DNA of 64,000 nucleotides, taken from NCBI RefSeq assembly GCF_018332655.1, contig NZ_BOQL01000050.1, positions 18,118 to 82,117 on the forward strand. Reading direction: 5' to 3'. Each line of letters opens with the position of its first letter. Positions within the stretch are counted from its first letter, which is position 1. The notes beneath the pieces were generated by a model. The model saw only the letters and a list, made by a program, of their open reading frames with translations. It searched no databases and was not told the DNA's origin. Both the position numbers and the translations under genes were made by a program. Of this stretch, positions 32,917 to 41,698 are shown in pieces. Source of the DNA: Actinoplanes auranticolor. GTDB lineage: Bacteria; Actinomycetota; Actinomycetes; Mycobacteriales; Micromonosporaceae.

Positions 32917-34544
32917 CTGCCACGCAGAAGTTCGACGTCGTCGTGGTCGGCAGCGGCTTCGGCGGCGCCATCACCGCCTACCACCTGGCCGCCGGGGGTG
33001 CCAGCGTGCTGGTGCTCGAGCGCGGGCCCTGGCTGACCGCAGACGATTTCGACCACGACTTCAAGCTCGGCTCGTCCTACACCCGCATCTTCGACTTCAC
33101 CGTGGGCGACGGCATGAGTGTGCTCGCGGGTAACTGCGTGGGCGGCGGCAGCGTCGTGTATTTCGCCACGATGCCGCGCGCTCCCGGTTTCGTGTTCGAG
33201 CGTCACGGCAGCATCGGGCGCCGGATGTGGCCCGCCGCGATCGACCGGACGGCAATGGATCCCTGGTACGACCGGGTCAGTGAGGCGCTGCCGGTGACCG
33301 CGCAGGACTGGCGCGACGTGCCGTACGCCGGCGGGCTGTTCGCTGCGGCCTGCGCGCACGCCGGGCGTACCGCCAACCCGGTGCCCTCGGCCATCGACAA
33401 ACCCAAGTGCACCAACTGCAACTGGATGATGGCCGGCTGCAAGTTCGACGCCAAGCGCTCGCTGCTGCTGAACTACCTGCCGGCCGCGGTCGCCAACGGG
33501 GCCGAGATCCGGCCGCTGCATGAGGTGCAGCGGCTGAGCCGGACCGGTGACGGCGGCTACCGGGTGCACTACAACCTCGTCGACGACACCGACTACCGGC
33601 TCAGCAGCCCGGGCGGCACGATCGAGGCGAAACTCGTCGTGCTGGCCGCCGGCGCCGGGGCAACTCCGGTGATCCTGCAGCGCTCGGAGGCTGAGCTCGG
33701 CCCGATGCCGCACGCGGTCGGCCGCTACTTCTCCGGCAACGGCGAGCGGCTCAACACCGCCGTCATCAACGATGAACGGGCGCGGGAGGTGCTCGGCCTC
33801 GACCGCGGCGACGGGCTCGCGTACCGCGCACACCAGCTCGGCAAGGGTCCGTGCGTCGCCTCCTGGGACAAGCTCGACCCGGCGCTGCCCGAGTACAGCC
33901 GCTTCTCCCTGGAACAGCTGTATTTCCCGCCGGGTCTGGGCACGATCCTGGCCCAGGCGCCCGGAGCGAGCGGACCGACGTGGTTCGGCCGCGAGAAGAA
34001 GGACATGCTGCGCGAGTGGCAGTCCTGGCTGACGGTCTTCGCGATGACCGAGGACGACAACGAGGGTGTGTTCGGCCCGCCGCCCGCAACCGGCAACGCC
34101 GAACGTATCGCCCAGCAGATGCTGGGCCGTGGCGCACTGAGCTACCAGCCGACCGAGAACACCCGGCGCGGCTGGGCGCTGTCCGACGCCGACGTGAAGG
34201 AGATCCTCGAACGCGACGGCATCGCCCGGGTCGCGCCGTGGTCGAACGACCTCGTGGGCGCGTACACGGTGCACCCGCTCTCGTCGTGCCGTATCGGCGA
34301 CGATCCGCAGACATCCGCCCTCGACGACCGGCACGAGCTGCGGGGGCACCCAGGCATCTTCGTCACCGACGGTTCGGCGGTGCCGGGCGCGCTGACCGTG
34401 AACCCGGCGTTGACCATCGCCGCGCTGGCCGAGCGAGCCGTCCCCGGCCTGGTGCGCGCGGCGCAGCAGCGCGGTGTGAAGGTGACCTACGGCGCGCCGT
34501 CGCCGAGCGCGGCACCCACCGTGGCGGTGGCGAGCCGTGGCTGA
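32913..34544 (+). CDS. GMC-family FAD oxidoreductase
   Basis: 543 residues. FAD site VVVVGSGFGGAITAYHLA near the N-terminus followed by VLVLERGP; a GMC/cholesterol-oxidase-like NCVGGGSVVYFATMP loop; a cysteine cluster CTNCNWMMAGC near residue 165, which in some relatives precedes an AKxSLLxNYL motif as here; and the catalytic His in TVHPLSSCRIG with a C-terminal GIFVTDGSAVPGALTVNPALTIAALAER. It oxidises an alcohol using FAD. With its small subunit upstream it probably forms a two-component dehydrogenase acting on a core or sugar hydroxyl; substrate unknown. Confidence 0.85.
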   Translation: MTATQKFDVVVVGSGFGGAITAYHLAAGGASVLVLERGPWLTADDFDHDFKLGSSYTRIFDFTVGDGMSVLAGNCVGGGSVVYFATMPRAPGFVFERHGSIGRRMWPAAIDRTAMDPWYDRVSEALPVTAQDWRDVPYAGGLFAAACAHAGRTANPVPSAIDKPKCTNCNWMMAGCKFDAKRSLLLNYLPAAVANGAEIRPLHEVQRLSRTGDGGYRVHYNLVDDTDYRLSSPGGTIEAKLVVLAAGAGATPVILQRSEAELGPMPHAVGRYFSGNGERLNTAVINDERAREVLGLDRGDGLAYRAHQLGKGPCVASWDKLDPALPEYSRFSLEQLYFPPGLGTILAQAPGASGPTWFGREKKDMLREWQSWLTVFAMTEDDNEGVFGPPPATGNAERIAQQMLGRGALSYQPTENTRRGWALSDADVKEILERDGIARVAPWSNDLVGAYTVHPLSSCRIGDDPQTSALDDRHELRGHPGIFVTDGSAVPGALTVNPALTIAALAERAVPGLVRAAQQRGVKVTYGAPSPSAAPTVAVASRG

Positions 34545-35658
34545 GCGGGGCACCACCACGGCCATGGGTCTGCTGGCCGGGGCGTCGCGGTACGTGACAA
34601 TGACCCACATCAGGCACGTGCAGGCGACGAAGCCCCAGGGTGCCGGTGGCGTCGTGGGCCACGTCTACCGGCGTGTGGAACAGGACTTCGGCATGCTGGC
34701 CCCGCCGATAGCGCTGCACTCGCCCGCGCCGGATCTGATCGCCGCCAGTTGGCTGGTCCTGCGGGAATCGCTGCTGGTCACCGGGGCGCTGCCGCGGGCC
34801 GCTCGGGAGGCGATCGCCGCCGGGGTGTCGCTGCGCAACCGGTGCCCGTACTGCGTCGACGTGCACGGCAGCGCGTTGCAGGGCCTGCTGTCGGGTCCCG
34901 ACGCCCGTGCGGTCGCCGAAGGCCGGCTGCGCGAGGTGGCCGACGGCGAGTTGCGGTCCGTGGCGGGCTGGGCGCACGAGGGCGGGCCGCACGCCGCGCC
35001 GGCGGGGTGGACTCCGTTGCAGCTGGCCGAGGGCAACGCCGTCGCGGTGGCCTTCGAATACCTCAACCGCATGGTCAACGTCTTCCTGCAGCCGTCGCCG
35101 TTGCCGGCCGGATCCGGCCGGGCCGGACGCTGGGTCGGCGCCCGGGTGATGGGCCGGCTGGCACGCCGGGCCGGCCCACCCGGTGCCGACCTGGACCTGC
35201 TGGCGCCCGCCCTGCTGCCGGCGGACATGAGCTGGCTGCGCGAGCGCGCTTCCCTGGCGGAGGCGTACGCCCGTGCCACGGCCGCGTTCGAGCGTGCCGG
35301 GGAGCACGCGGTGCCACCGGACGTACGAGACATGGTCATCGAGCGGCTGACGGCGTGGGCCGGGCGGGCCCGGCCACTGACCGGCGCCGAATGCGACGAC
35401 GCCGTCGATGAGCTGCGGCCCTGGGACCGTGCAGCCGGGCGTCTCGCGCTGACAGCCGCCGTGTCCTCGTACCGGGTCTCCGACGCCATGGTGGCCGACT
35501 TCCGCCGCGGGGAACGCCGCGACAGGGAGTTGGTGGAGCTGGTCGGCTGGTCGGCCTTCGCCGCCGCGCGGCAGGCCGGCGTGTGGCGGGCCGGGCACAG
35601 CAGCCCCGCCGGAGACCCAGCGCGTTGCCCGGCGGTGCCACAGGAGCCCGCCGGATGA
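34537..35658 (+). CDS. AhpD/carboxymuconolactone-decarboxylase-like protein
   Basis: 373 residues, largely helical. The central RNRCPYCVDVHGSALQ stretch is the AhpD-type CxxC...H redox/proton relay; the flanking regions are longer than in single-domain AhpD (about 180 residues), suggesting a duplicated or extended CMD fold. GTG 34537 overlaps the GMC stop by eight bases. Such proteins act in peroxide reduction or decarboxylation; in this operon it could handle the H2O2 made by the GMC enzyme or act on a pathway intermediate (inference). Confidence 0.75.
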   Translation: MAERGTTTAMGLLAGASRYVTMTHIRHVQATKPQGAGGVVGHVYRRVEQDFGMLAPPIALHSPAPDLIAASWLVLRESLLVTGALPRAAREAIAAGVSLRNRCPYCVDVHGSALQGLLSGPDARAVAEGRLREVADGELRSVAGWAHEGGPHAAPAGWTPLQLAEGNAVAVAFEYLNRMVNVFLQPSPLPAGSGRAGRWVGARVMGRLARRAGPPGADLDLLAPALLPADMSWLRERASLAEAYARATAAFERAGEHAVPPDVRDMVIERLTAWAGRARPLTGAECDDAVDELRPWDRAAGRLALTAAVSSYRVSDAMVADFRRGERRDRELVELVGWSAFAAARQAGVWRAGHSSPAGDPARCPAVPQEPAG

Positions 35659-36983
35659 CGGCGGGTTTTCCGGCACCGATGGACTCGCACACGATGCTGC
35701 GGTTCCTGGTCGGCCTGGTGGTGCTGCTGCTCACCGCGCGGCTGCTCGGCGCCCTGGCCCGGCGGCTGGGTATGCCGGCCGTGGTCGGTGAGCTGATGGC
35801 CGGGGTGCTGCTCGGCCCGTCGTTGTTGGCCGAGTTCCTGCCGGGGGTGGCCCATGCGCTGTTGCCGGGTGACGCCGCCACGATGCACGTCATCGACGGC
35901 GTCGCCCAGCTCGGCGTGCTGCTCCTGGTCGGCGTCACGGGTAGCCACCTGCAGGCCGACACGATGCGCCGGTACCGCCGCACGGCGCTGTCGGTCAGTC
36001 TGTGGGGGTTGGCCATCCCCATGTCTCTCGGGGTGGGGTTGGGTTTGCTGCTGCCCACCCCCGTGGGCAGCGAAGGCGGCACCGACCGGTGGATCTACGC
36101 GCTGTTCCTGGGCGTCGCCATGGGGGTCACCGCCCTGCCGGTGATCGCCAAGACGCTCGCCGACATGGACCTGCTGCACCGGCGGATCGGGCAGGTGATC
36201 TTGACCGCGGGCACCGTCGACGACACCGTCTGCTGGCTGCTGCTGTCCATCCTGGCGGCGGCCGCGACAGGGGCGGTCACGTTCGGCGGGATGACGTTCG
36301 CGGTGCTCGCTCCGATCGGGTTCGCGGCCGCTGCAGCAACGCTCGGGCGGGTGCTGGTGAGGCTGATCATGCGGCGCGCGGCGGCGGCCGACGGCGCCGG
36401 GGCGAGCGTGGCTGCAGCAGTGCTGGTGATGTTGAGCGGCGCCACGATCGCCCACGCCCTGCGCCTGGAACCGATCTTCGGCGCTTTCGTGGCCGGACTG
36501 CTGGTCGGTGCGCCCGGCGCCGCCGACCACACCAAGCTGGCTGCGCTGCGCACGATGGTGATGGCGGTGCTGGCCCCGATCTTCCTCGCCACGGCCGGGC
36601 TGCGGATGGACCTCACCGCGCTGGCCGAGCCGAAGGTCGCGCTGGCCGGAGCAGTGGTGCTCACCGTGGCGATCGGTGGCAAGTTCGCCGGGGCCTACGT
36701 CGGCGCGCGATTCGGCGGCCTCGGTGGCCGCGAGGGCCTGGCTCTGGGCGCGGGCATGAACGCGCGTGGCGTTGTCGAGGTGGTGGTCGCGAGCACCGGG
36801 CTGCGCCTGGGGGTGCTCGACGTCGCGACGTACACCACGATCGTGCTGTTGGCCATTGTGACGTCGCTGATGGCGGCACCGCTGCTACGGCTGGCCATGC
36901 GGGGGATCCCGGAGACCGTGACCGAGCACGAGTCACGGATCGGCGACGACGCCAGGCCGCGATCGCCGGCAACGGTGGCCTGA
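35655..36983 (+). CDS. CPA2-type cation/proton antiporter (KefB-like)
   Basis: 442 residues, 12-13 membrane segments of the monovalent cation:proton antiporter-2 family: GMPAVVGELMAGVLLGPS in the first segments, VTALPVIAKTLADMDLLHRRIGQ in the ion-transport core, and GAMNARGVVEVV-like AGMNARGVVEVVVASTG. No C-terminal TrkA-N domain. ATG 35655 overlaps the upstream stop (ATGA). Related antiporters recur in enediyne clusters, where export or ion homeostasis linked to self-protection has been suggested. Last gene of its operon; a terminator follows. Confidence 0.82.
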   Translation: MTAGFPAPMDSHTMLRFLVGLVVLLLTARLLGALARRLGMPAVVGELMAGVLLGPSLLAEFLPGVAHALLPGDAATMHVIDGVAQLGVLLLVGVTGSHLQADTMRRYRRTALSVSLWGLAIPMSLGVGLGLLLPTPVGSEGGTDRWIYALFLGVAMGVTALPVIAKTLADMDLLHRRIGQVILTAGTVDDTVCWLLLSILAAAATGAVTFGGMTFAVLAPIGFAAAAATLGRVLVRLIMRRAAAADGAGASVAAAVLVMLSGATIAHALRLEPIFGAFVAGLLVGAPGAADHTKLAALRTMVMAVLAPIFLATAGLRMDLTALAEPKVALAGAVVLTVAIGGKFAGAYVGARFGGLGGREGLALGAGMNARGVVEVVVASTGLRLGVLDVATYTTIVLLAIVTSLMAAPLLRLAMRGIPETVTEHESRIGDDARPRSPATVA

Positions 36984-36999
36984 GCCGTCACACGACAGC

Positions 37000-37034
37000 A
37001 ACGGGGCCCCCGAATCATTCTCGGAGGCCCCGTT
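37000..37034. terminator. Hairpin between converging genes
   Basis: AACGGGGCC (37000-37008) pairs with GGCCCCGTT (37026-37034), continued by CCGA/TCGG after single-base bulges; located between converging stops at 36983 and 37044. Confidence 0.7.
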
Positions 37035-37043
37035 CCTATCGCT

Positions 37044-38300
37044 TCACAGCAGATGCACGTCGGGCACGTAGAGGATCCAGCGACCACCGCGGTCGCGGAA
37101 CTCGCGCTCCCGTTCGATGATCTCCTCGGCGTGGTTCCAGGCGAACAGCAGCGCGTAGTCCGGATACGGGTCGGTGAAACGCGCCGCCGACTCCACCGGG
37201 ATGTGCGCGCCGGGAGTGAGCCGGCCCTGCTTCTCCGGAGTGGTGTCGTAGATGACCGGGACCAGGTCGGTACCGATCCCGCAGTAGTTGGTCACCGTCG
37301 CGCTCTTCGACGTCGCGCCGTACCCGGCGACCCGCATGCCGGCCGAGCGAAGCTCGGTGAGCAGCGCGACGAGGTCCTTGCCGATGACGTCGAGCCGGGC
37401 ACCGAAACCGGCGAACGTGGCCGGGTCTCCCAGCCCCAGCGCGCGTTCCTCGCCGATCAGCTGATCCACCCGGGCGGTGCGCGGCCGCGCGCCGGCGCGC
37501 GCGACGGTGTACCTCATGGACCCGCCGTGTACGCCCAGCCGTTGCGCGTCGATCAGCTCGAAGCCGAACACCGCGGCCACCTCGCTGACGGAGCGCACCG
37601 CGAGCAGGTACACGTGTTCGTCGTAGATCTGGTCGAAGGTGGTGTGGGCGATGATGTCGGCGAGATAGCGGTCCTCGAAGACGAAGACACCATCTGCAGT
37701 GAGCAACGCGTCGACACCGCCGAACACGGACCCGAGGTCGGCGATGTGGCTGATGGTGTTCGCCGAGAAGATGACCTTCGCGGGCCCGTCGGTACGACGG
37801 ATCTCCGCGGCGCTGCGCTCGTTGAAGTAGTCGATCCGGATGCGGACCCCGCCCTGGGCCGCGGTGTCGCCGGCACCGACACACGGGTCCACCCCGAGGT
37901 GGCGTACGCCGGCATCACTCAGCGTCCGCAGCATGATCCCGTCGTTGCTGCCCACCTCGACCACCAGGTCGTCCGGGCCGGTCAGCTCGGTGGTGTGCAG
38001 CGTCCGCGCGACATCGGCGAAATGCCGGCGCAGCCGGGCCGAGGTCGACGAGCGGTACGGGTAGTCCGGCCTGAACATCCGCTCGTGCGCGACCACGTCC
38101 AGCTGCTGCACCAGCGTGCAGCGCGTACAGATGCCCACCTCCAGGCGGAAGAACGCCTCATCGGCGATCTGCTCGGGCAGCAGGAAGGCGTTCGACACCG
38201 GCTGGCGCCCGAGATCCAGGCAGCGGCGCACGGGCCCGCCGCACACCCGGCAGGCCGTCGGCTCGCCGGACACGTCGTTGTCGTTCAATTCGATCCACAC
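37044..38300 (-). CDS. Sugar C-methyltransferase (SgcA3/TylC3-type)
   Basis: About 418 residues. An N-terminal zinc-binding motif (CRVCGGPVRRCLDLG ... CTRCTLVQ) is followed by a class I SAM domain (VVEVGSNDGIMLRTL, then VDPC) and a C-terminal domain with VAGYGATSKSATVTNYCGI and YALLFAWNHAEEII. This three-part build defines NDP-hexose C-methyltransferases; C-1027 uses SgcA3 to install a methyl branch on its aminosugar. GTG 38300 is assumed; TTG a few codons later is also possible, so the start is uncertain by ~12 residues. It suggests a branched or gem-dimethyl sugar. Confidence 0.85.
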   Translation of the reverse strand: MWIELNDNDVSGEPTACRVCGGPVRRCLDLGRQPVSNAFLLPEQIADEAFFRLEVGICTRCTLVQQLDVVAHERMFRPDYPYRSSTSARLRRHFADVARTLHTTELTGPDDLVVEVGSNDGIMLRTLSDAGVRHLGVDPCVGAGDTAAQGGVRIRIDYFNERSAAEIRRTDGPAKVIFSANTISHIADLGSVFGGVDALLTADGVFVFEDRYLADIIAHTTFDQIYDEHVYLLAVRSVSEVAAVFGFELIDAQRLGVHGGSMRYTVARAGARPRTARVDQLIGEERALGLGDPATFAGFGARLDVIGKDLVALLTELRSAGMRVAGYGATSKSATVTNYCGIGTDLVPVIYDTTPEKQGRLTPGAHIPVESAARFTDPYPDYALLFAWNHAEEIIEREREFRDRGGRWILYVPDVHLL

Positions 38301-38587
38301 TCCCCAATGCGCCTTCGGAACGGAGCACGGCGACGCCGCCTTGCCATCGTCGGGTCGCCGGGCTGTCCGCAGCGCATCCGAGGTTGCTCTACCACGGCGG
38401 TGTGCGTGGCGGGCGCAGACGACAGGGCACTGGCGAAGGTGCCCGGCCGTGTCGCGGAAACGAGAATTCACGTGGGCCACCGGCCCGCCGCCGCGGCAAC
38501 GGCAGCGGGCCGGTCGACGCCGCGGCGCGGACCCGCCCGGCCTGTGCGCGGTCGTCGACGGCCTACCCACGACTGAAGGAGATCGCC
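38301..38587. promoter_or_regulatory. Divergent promoter region, C-methyltransferase / hydroxylase leader
   Basis: 287 bases without a supported gene between divergent starts. Promoters for both genes must lie here; I see no convincing box or operator. Confidence 0.4.
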
Positions 38588-38632
38588 ATGCCGCGCCGGC
38601 TCGGACCCACCTACCGCGAGACCGGGCGATGA
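38588..38632 (+). CDS. Possible 14-residue leader peptide overlapping the hydroxylase start
   Basis: ATG 38588 follows a near-ideal AAGGAG site and encodes MPRRLGPTYRETGR before a TGA that overlaps the hydroxylase ATG as ATGA. The hydroxylase itself has no other good ribosome binding site, so coupling through this short reading frame is plausible. Alternatively a base error hides a longer hydroxylase N-terminus, since this frame is offset from the hydroxylase frame. Confidence 0.4.
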   Translation: MPRRLGPTYRETGR

Positions 38633-40173
38633 CGGCCGCCACCCGTCCGCTGACCGGCGCGGAGTACATCGAGAGCCTGCGCGACGGCCGCGAGGTCTAT
38701 CTCTACGGCGACCGCGTGCGTGATGTCACCGCCCATCCCGCGTTCTACAACCCGATCCGGATGACGGCCCGGCTGTACGACTCGCTGCACGACCCGCTGC
38801 AGCGCGACCTGCTGACGGCGCCTCTCGACGGCGGCGGCGCCGGCTGGACGCACCGTTTCTTCACCACGCCGCACAACGCCGCAGACCTGGTGGCCGACCA
38901 GGTCGCCATTCGGCAGTGGGCCCGGATGAGCTACGGCTGGCTGGGCCGCAGCCCGGACTACAAGGCGTCGTTTCTGGGCACGCTGGGTGCGAACGCCGAT
39001 TTCTACGCCCCGTTCGAGGCGAACGCCCGCGCCTGGTACCGCCGTGCGCAGGAGAAGGTCCTCTACTGGAGCCACGCCATCGTGCATCCGCCGGTGGATC
39101 GCTCACGGCGCATCGACGAGGTCGGCGACGTCTTCGTGCACGTGGAGAAAGAGACGGACGCCGGGCTGGTGGTCAGCGGCGCCAAGGTTGTCGCCACCGG
39201 CGCGCCGCTGTCGCATGCCACGTTCCTGGCCCACTACGGGCTGCCGGTGGCCAAGCGGGAATTCGCGCTGGTGGCCACCGTGCCGCTCGACGCGTCCGGC
39301 GTGAAGATGATCTGCCGCCCGTCGTACGGTGCCTCGGCGGCGATGACCGGCAGCCCGTTCGACTATCCGCTCTCGTCACGCTTCGACGAGAACGACACCG
39401 TCTTCGTGCTCGACAAGGTGCTGATCCCCTGGGAGAACGTCTTCATCTACGGCGATGTGGCCAAGGTCCAGTCGTTCGCGGGCAACTCGGGGTTCACCGA
39501 GCGGTTCACGTTCCACGGCTGCACCCGGCTGACGGTCAAGCTGGAGTTCCTGGCCGGGCTGCTGGCCAAAGCCCTGGAGATCAACGGTACGGCGGACTTC
39601 CGCGGTGTACAGGCGCGTCTGGGCGAGGTGTTGGCCTGGCGCGACATGTTCGCTGCGCTGTCGGACGCGGCGGCACGCAATCCGACCCCGTGGCACAACG
39701 GTGCGGTGCTGCCGAACCCGTTGTACGGCATGGCATATCGGTGGTTCATGCAGACCGGTTATCCGCGGGTCCGCGAGATCGTGCTGCAGGACGTCGCCAG
39801 CGGACTCATCTACACCACCTCGAGCGCCGATGACTTCCGCAACAACGACACGCGGCCGTACCTCGACAAGTACCTGCGGGGTTCACAGGGCGCGGACGCC
39901 CAGCAGCGGGTCAAGGTGATGAAACTGCTGTGGGACGCGGTCGGATCCGAGTTCGGCGGCCGGCACGAGCTGTACGAGCGCAACTACGCCGGCAACCACG
40001 AGAACACCAGGGTGGAGGTGCTGGCCGCGGGCCTGGCCGGCGGTCGGGTGCAGCAGTACAAGTCGTTCGTCGACGACTGCCTCGGTGAGTACGACCTGGA
40101 CGGGTGGACCGTGCCGGACCTGTCGGACTTCGCGAAGCTCCGGCGGCGCGGCTACGACCTTCTCAACGACTGA
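38629..40173 (+). CDS. HpaB-type FADH2-dependent aryl hydroxylase (SgcC-like)
   Basis: 514 residues of the 4-hydroxyphenylacetate 3-monooxygenase family, two-component large subunit. Seen are AEYIESLRDGREVYLYGDRV at the N-terminus, DVTAHPAFYNPIRMTARLYD, the flavin/substrate region FLGTLGANADFY, RAQEKVLYWSHAIVHPPVDR, VVSGAKVVATGAPLSHATF and IPWENVFIYGD. SgcC of C-1027 uses this fold to hydroxylate 3-chloro-beta-tyrosine while it is bound to a carrier. The flavin reductase at 22543-23058 is the likely FADH2 source. Start ATG 38629 overlaps the leader frame described above. Confidence 0.9.
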   Translation: MTAATRPLTGAEYIESLRDGREVYLYGDRVRDVTAHPAFYNPIRMTARLYDSLHDPLQRDLLTAPLDGGGAGWTHRFFTTPHNAADLVADQVAIRQWARMSYGWLGRSPDYKASFLGTLGANADFYAPFEANARAWYRRAQEKVLYWSHAIVHPPVDRSRRIDEVGDVFVHVEKETDAGLVVSGAKVVATGAPLSHATFLAHYGLPVAKREFALVATVPLDASGVKMICRPSYGASAAMTGSPFDYPLSSRFDENDTVFVLDKVLIPWENVFIYGDVAKVQSFAGNSGFTERFTFHGCTRLTVKLEFLAGLLAKALEINGTADFRGVQARLGEVLAWRDMFAALSDAAARNPTPWHNGAVLPNPLYGMAYRWFMQTGYPRVREIVLQDVASGLIYTTSSADDFRNNDTRPYLDKYLRGSQGADAQQRVKVMKLLWDAVGSEFGGRHELYERNYAGNHENTRVEVLAAGLAGGRVQQYKSFVDDCLGEYDLDGWTVPDLSDFAKLRRRGYDLLND

Positions 40174-40186
40174 CCGCGAACACGAC

Positions 40187-40219
40187 AACGCCGGCGCCGG
40201 ATCATCCGGCGCCGGCGTT
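40187..40219. terminator. Perfect 16-bp inverted repeat between converging genes
   Basis: AACGCCGGCGCCGGAT at 40187-40202 and its complement at 40204-40219 are separated by one base, between stops at 40173 and 40242; the hairpin would form with a slightly opened loop. Confidence 0.75.
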
Positions 40220-40241
40220 CTGTCGTCCGGTAGGGGGCGAT

Positions 40242-41663
40242 TCAGCGGCGCCGGCGGGCCTCCGCGGTCAGGGTCTCGAGGACCGGCACGACATCGGCCG
40301 GGCCGGGCAGGGCCTGCCACACGTCGTGCACCGCCTGCGCTCCCCGCTTGAAGGCCGGGTCCTGCAGCACGTGGGCGATGGTCTCGCGCAGTTCGGAGAC
40401 GGTGTTCGCGTGGTGGTTGAGCCGTACCCCAGCGCCCCGGGAGATGACGTAGTTGGAGATGGGGGTCGCCTCCAGCTTTTTGGCCGGCATCACCCAGCGG
40501 ATCGTCTCCTTGGGGGCCTCCTCGGGGTCGCGTACCCCGTACTCCACGCCGGAGCGGTAGACGCCGATGTCGTCCTGGGTGCCGTCCTCGGCGGCGTCGG
40601 GCTCCTCGAAGCGCAGCATGATGCTCTCGAGGGTGTCGCAGACCAGCTGGGGCAGGTTCGCCGCGATGGACGCCTGGAAGGTGCCGAGGCCGCCGTGGTG
40701 GATGACGGCCGAGCAGGTCGGCAGGATCAGGTTCAGCGGCAGGTATTCCACCAGGCGCACGTTGGCCGGTGGTTCCGCGCCGTCGAGCTGGACGTCGTTG
40801 AGGGTGGCCACCACCTCCACGTCGAGCTCTGCGAGCGCCTCGAGCAGCATCGGCGTCCGGTCGAAGTCACCGCGGATGAACCGACGGTACGACTCGCCGA
40901 GCGTCAGGCAGATGCGCGGGCGGGTGGGTGGTTCGAGCAGCCATTGCGGGACCGTGGCCGCACCGTTGTACGGCACGTATCGCAACGGCACCTTCTTGGT
41001 GGTGGTGGGCAGGCTCAGACCCGGCGGAGCGGTGTCCAGGGTCCATTGCCCGACCAGCAGCTCCTGGTCCAGTTCGACGCCGAAGCGGTCAGCGAGGGGG
41101 CGTACCACGGTGGCGAGGGGGTTTTCGTCGAGGCCGGCGTCGCGCAGCTCGTCGGCATGCCCGGCGAGCCGGTCCAGGCTCCAGCCGACCGGATCCCAGG
41201 CGAAGACCAGCCGGGCGGAGGCGGCTCCGCAGGCCCGTGCGGCGATCGCGCCGGCGGCCTGGGTCAGGTCCCAGACGACCAGGTCGGGCTTCCAGTCCTG
41301 AGCGAATTTGACGAGCTCCTGCGCCTCGGGGCGATCGACGCGCAGGTAGTCCGAGATCGGGGTCAGCAGGTATTGGTAGAACAGGTACCAGTACTCGCGT
41401 TCCTCGGCGTTGAGACCCATGATGTCGGCGTAGCGCTGGGCATCGACCGGGCCGTTGGGCTCCAGCGGGTCGTCGGCGACGCGCGCCGCCCAGGCGGCGT
41501 CACCGAGCTGCACCGGTGTCAGGCCGGTCTCGGCGATGCGGTCGGTGAAGCCGCCGAACGAGGCCAGCCGGACCTCGTGTCCGGCGTTCTGCAGGGCCCA
41601 GGCCATGGGCACCATCGGGTAGAGGTGGGCGATCGACGGGTCGACAGCGAACAGGACTCGCAT
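40242..41663 (-). CDS. Glycosyltransferase, GT1 family (SgcA6-like)
   Basis: 473 residues, GT-B fold of the macrolide/enediyne type. The N-terminal acceptor domain starts with FAVDPSIAHLYPMVPMAWALQNAGHEV (His17 at the usual catalytic-base position). The C-terminal donor domain contains LTLGESYRRF and the nucleotide-sugar loop HHGGLGTFQASIAANLPQLV. A ~45-residue insertion rich in Asp and Glu sits in the donor domain, making it longer than typical (~400). ATG 41663 has GAGG eight bases upstream. Likely attaches the aminodeoxysugar to the core diol; convergent with the hydroxylase gene. Confidence 0.88.
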   Translation of the reverse strand: MRVLFAVDPSIAHLYPMVPMAWALQNAGHEVRLASFGGFTDRIAETGLTPVQLGDAAWAARVADDPLEPNGPVDAQRYADIMGLNAEEREYWYLFYQYLLTPISDYLRVDRPEAQELVKFAQDWKPDLVVWDLTQAAGAIAARACGAASARLVFAWDPVGWSLDRLAGHADELRDAGLDENPLATVVRPLADRFGVELDQELLVGQWTLDTAPPGLSLPTTTKKVPLRYVPYNGAATVPQWLLEPPTRPRICLTLGESYRRFIRGDFDRTPMLLEALAELDVEVVATLNDVQLDGAEPPANVRLVEYLPLNLILPTCSAVIHHGGLGTFQASIAANLPQLVCDTLESIMLRFEEPDAAEDGTQDDIGVYRSGVEYGVRDPEEAPKETIRWVMPAKKLEATPISNYVISRGAGVRLNHHANTVSELRETIAHVLQDPAFKRGAQAVHDVWQALPGPADVVPVLETLTAEARRRR

Positions 41664-41698
41664 GAGCACTTCCTCGCGGCTGGCAGGGATGGAGACGG

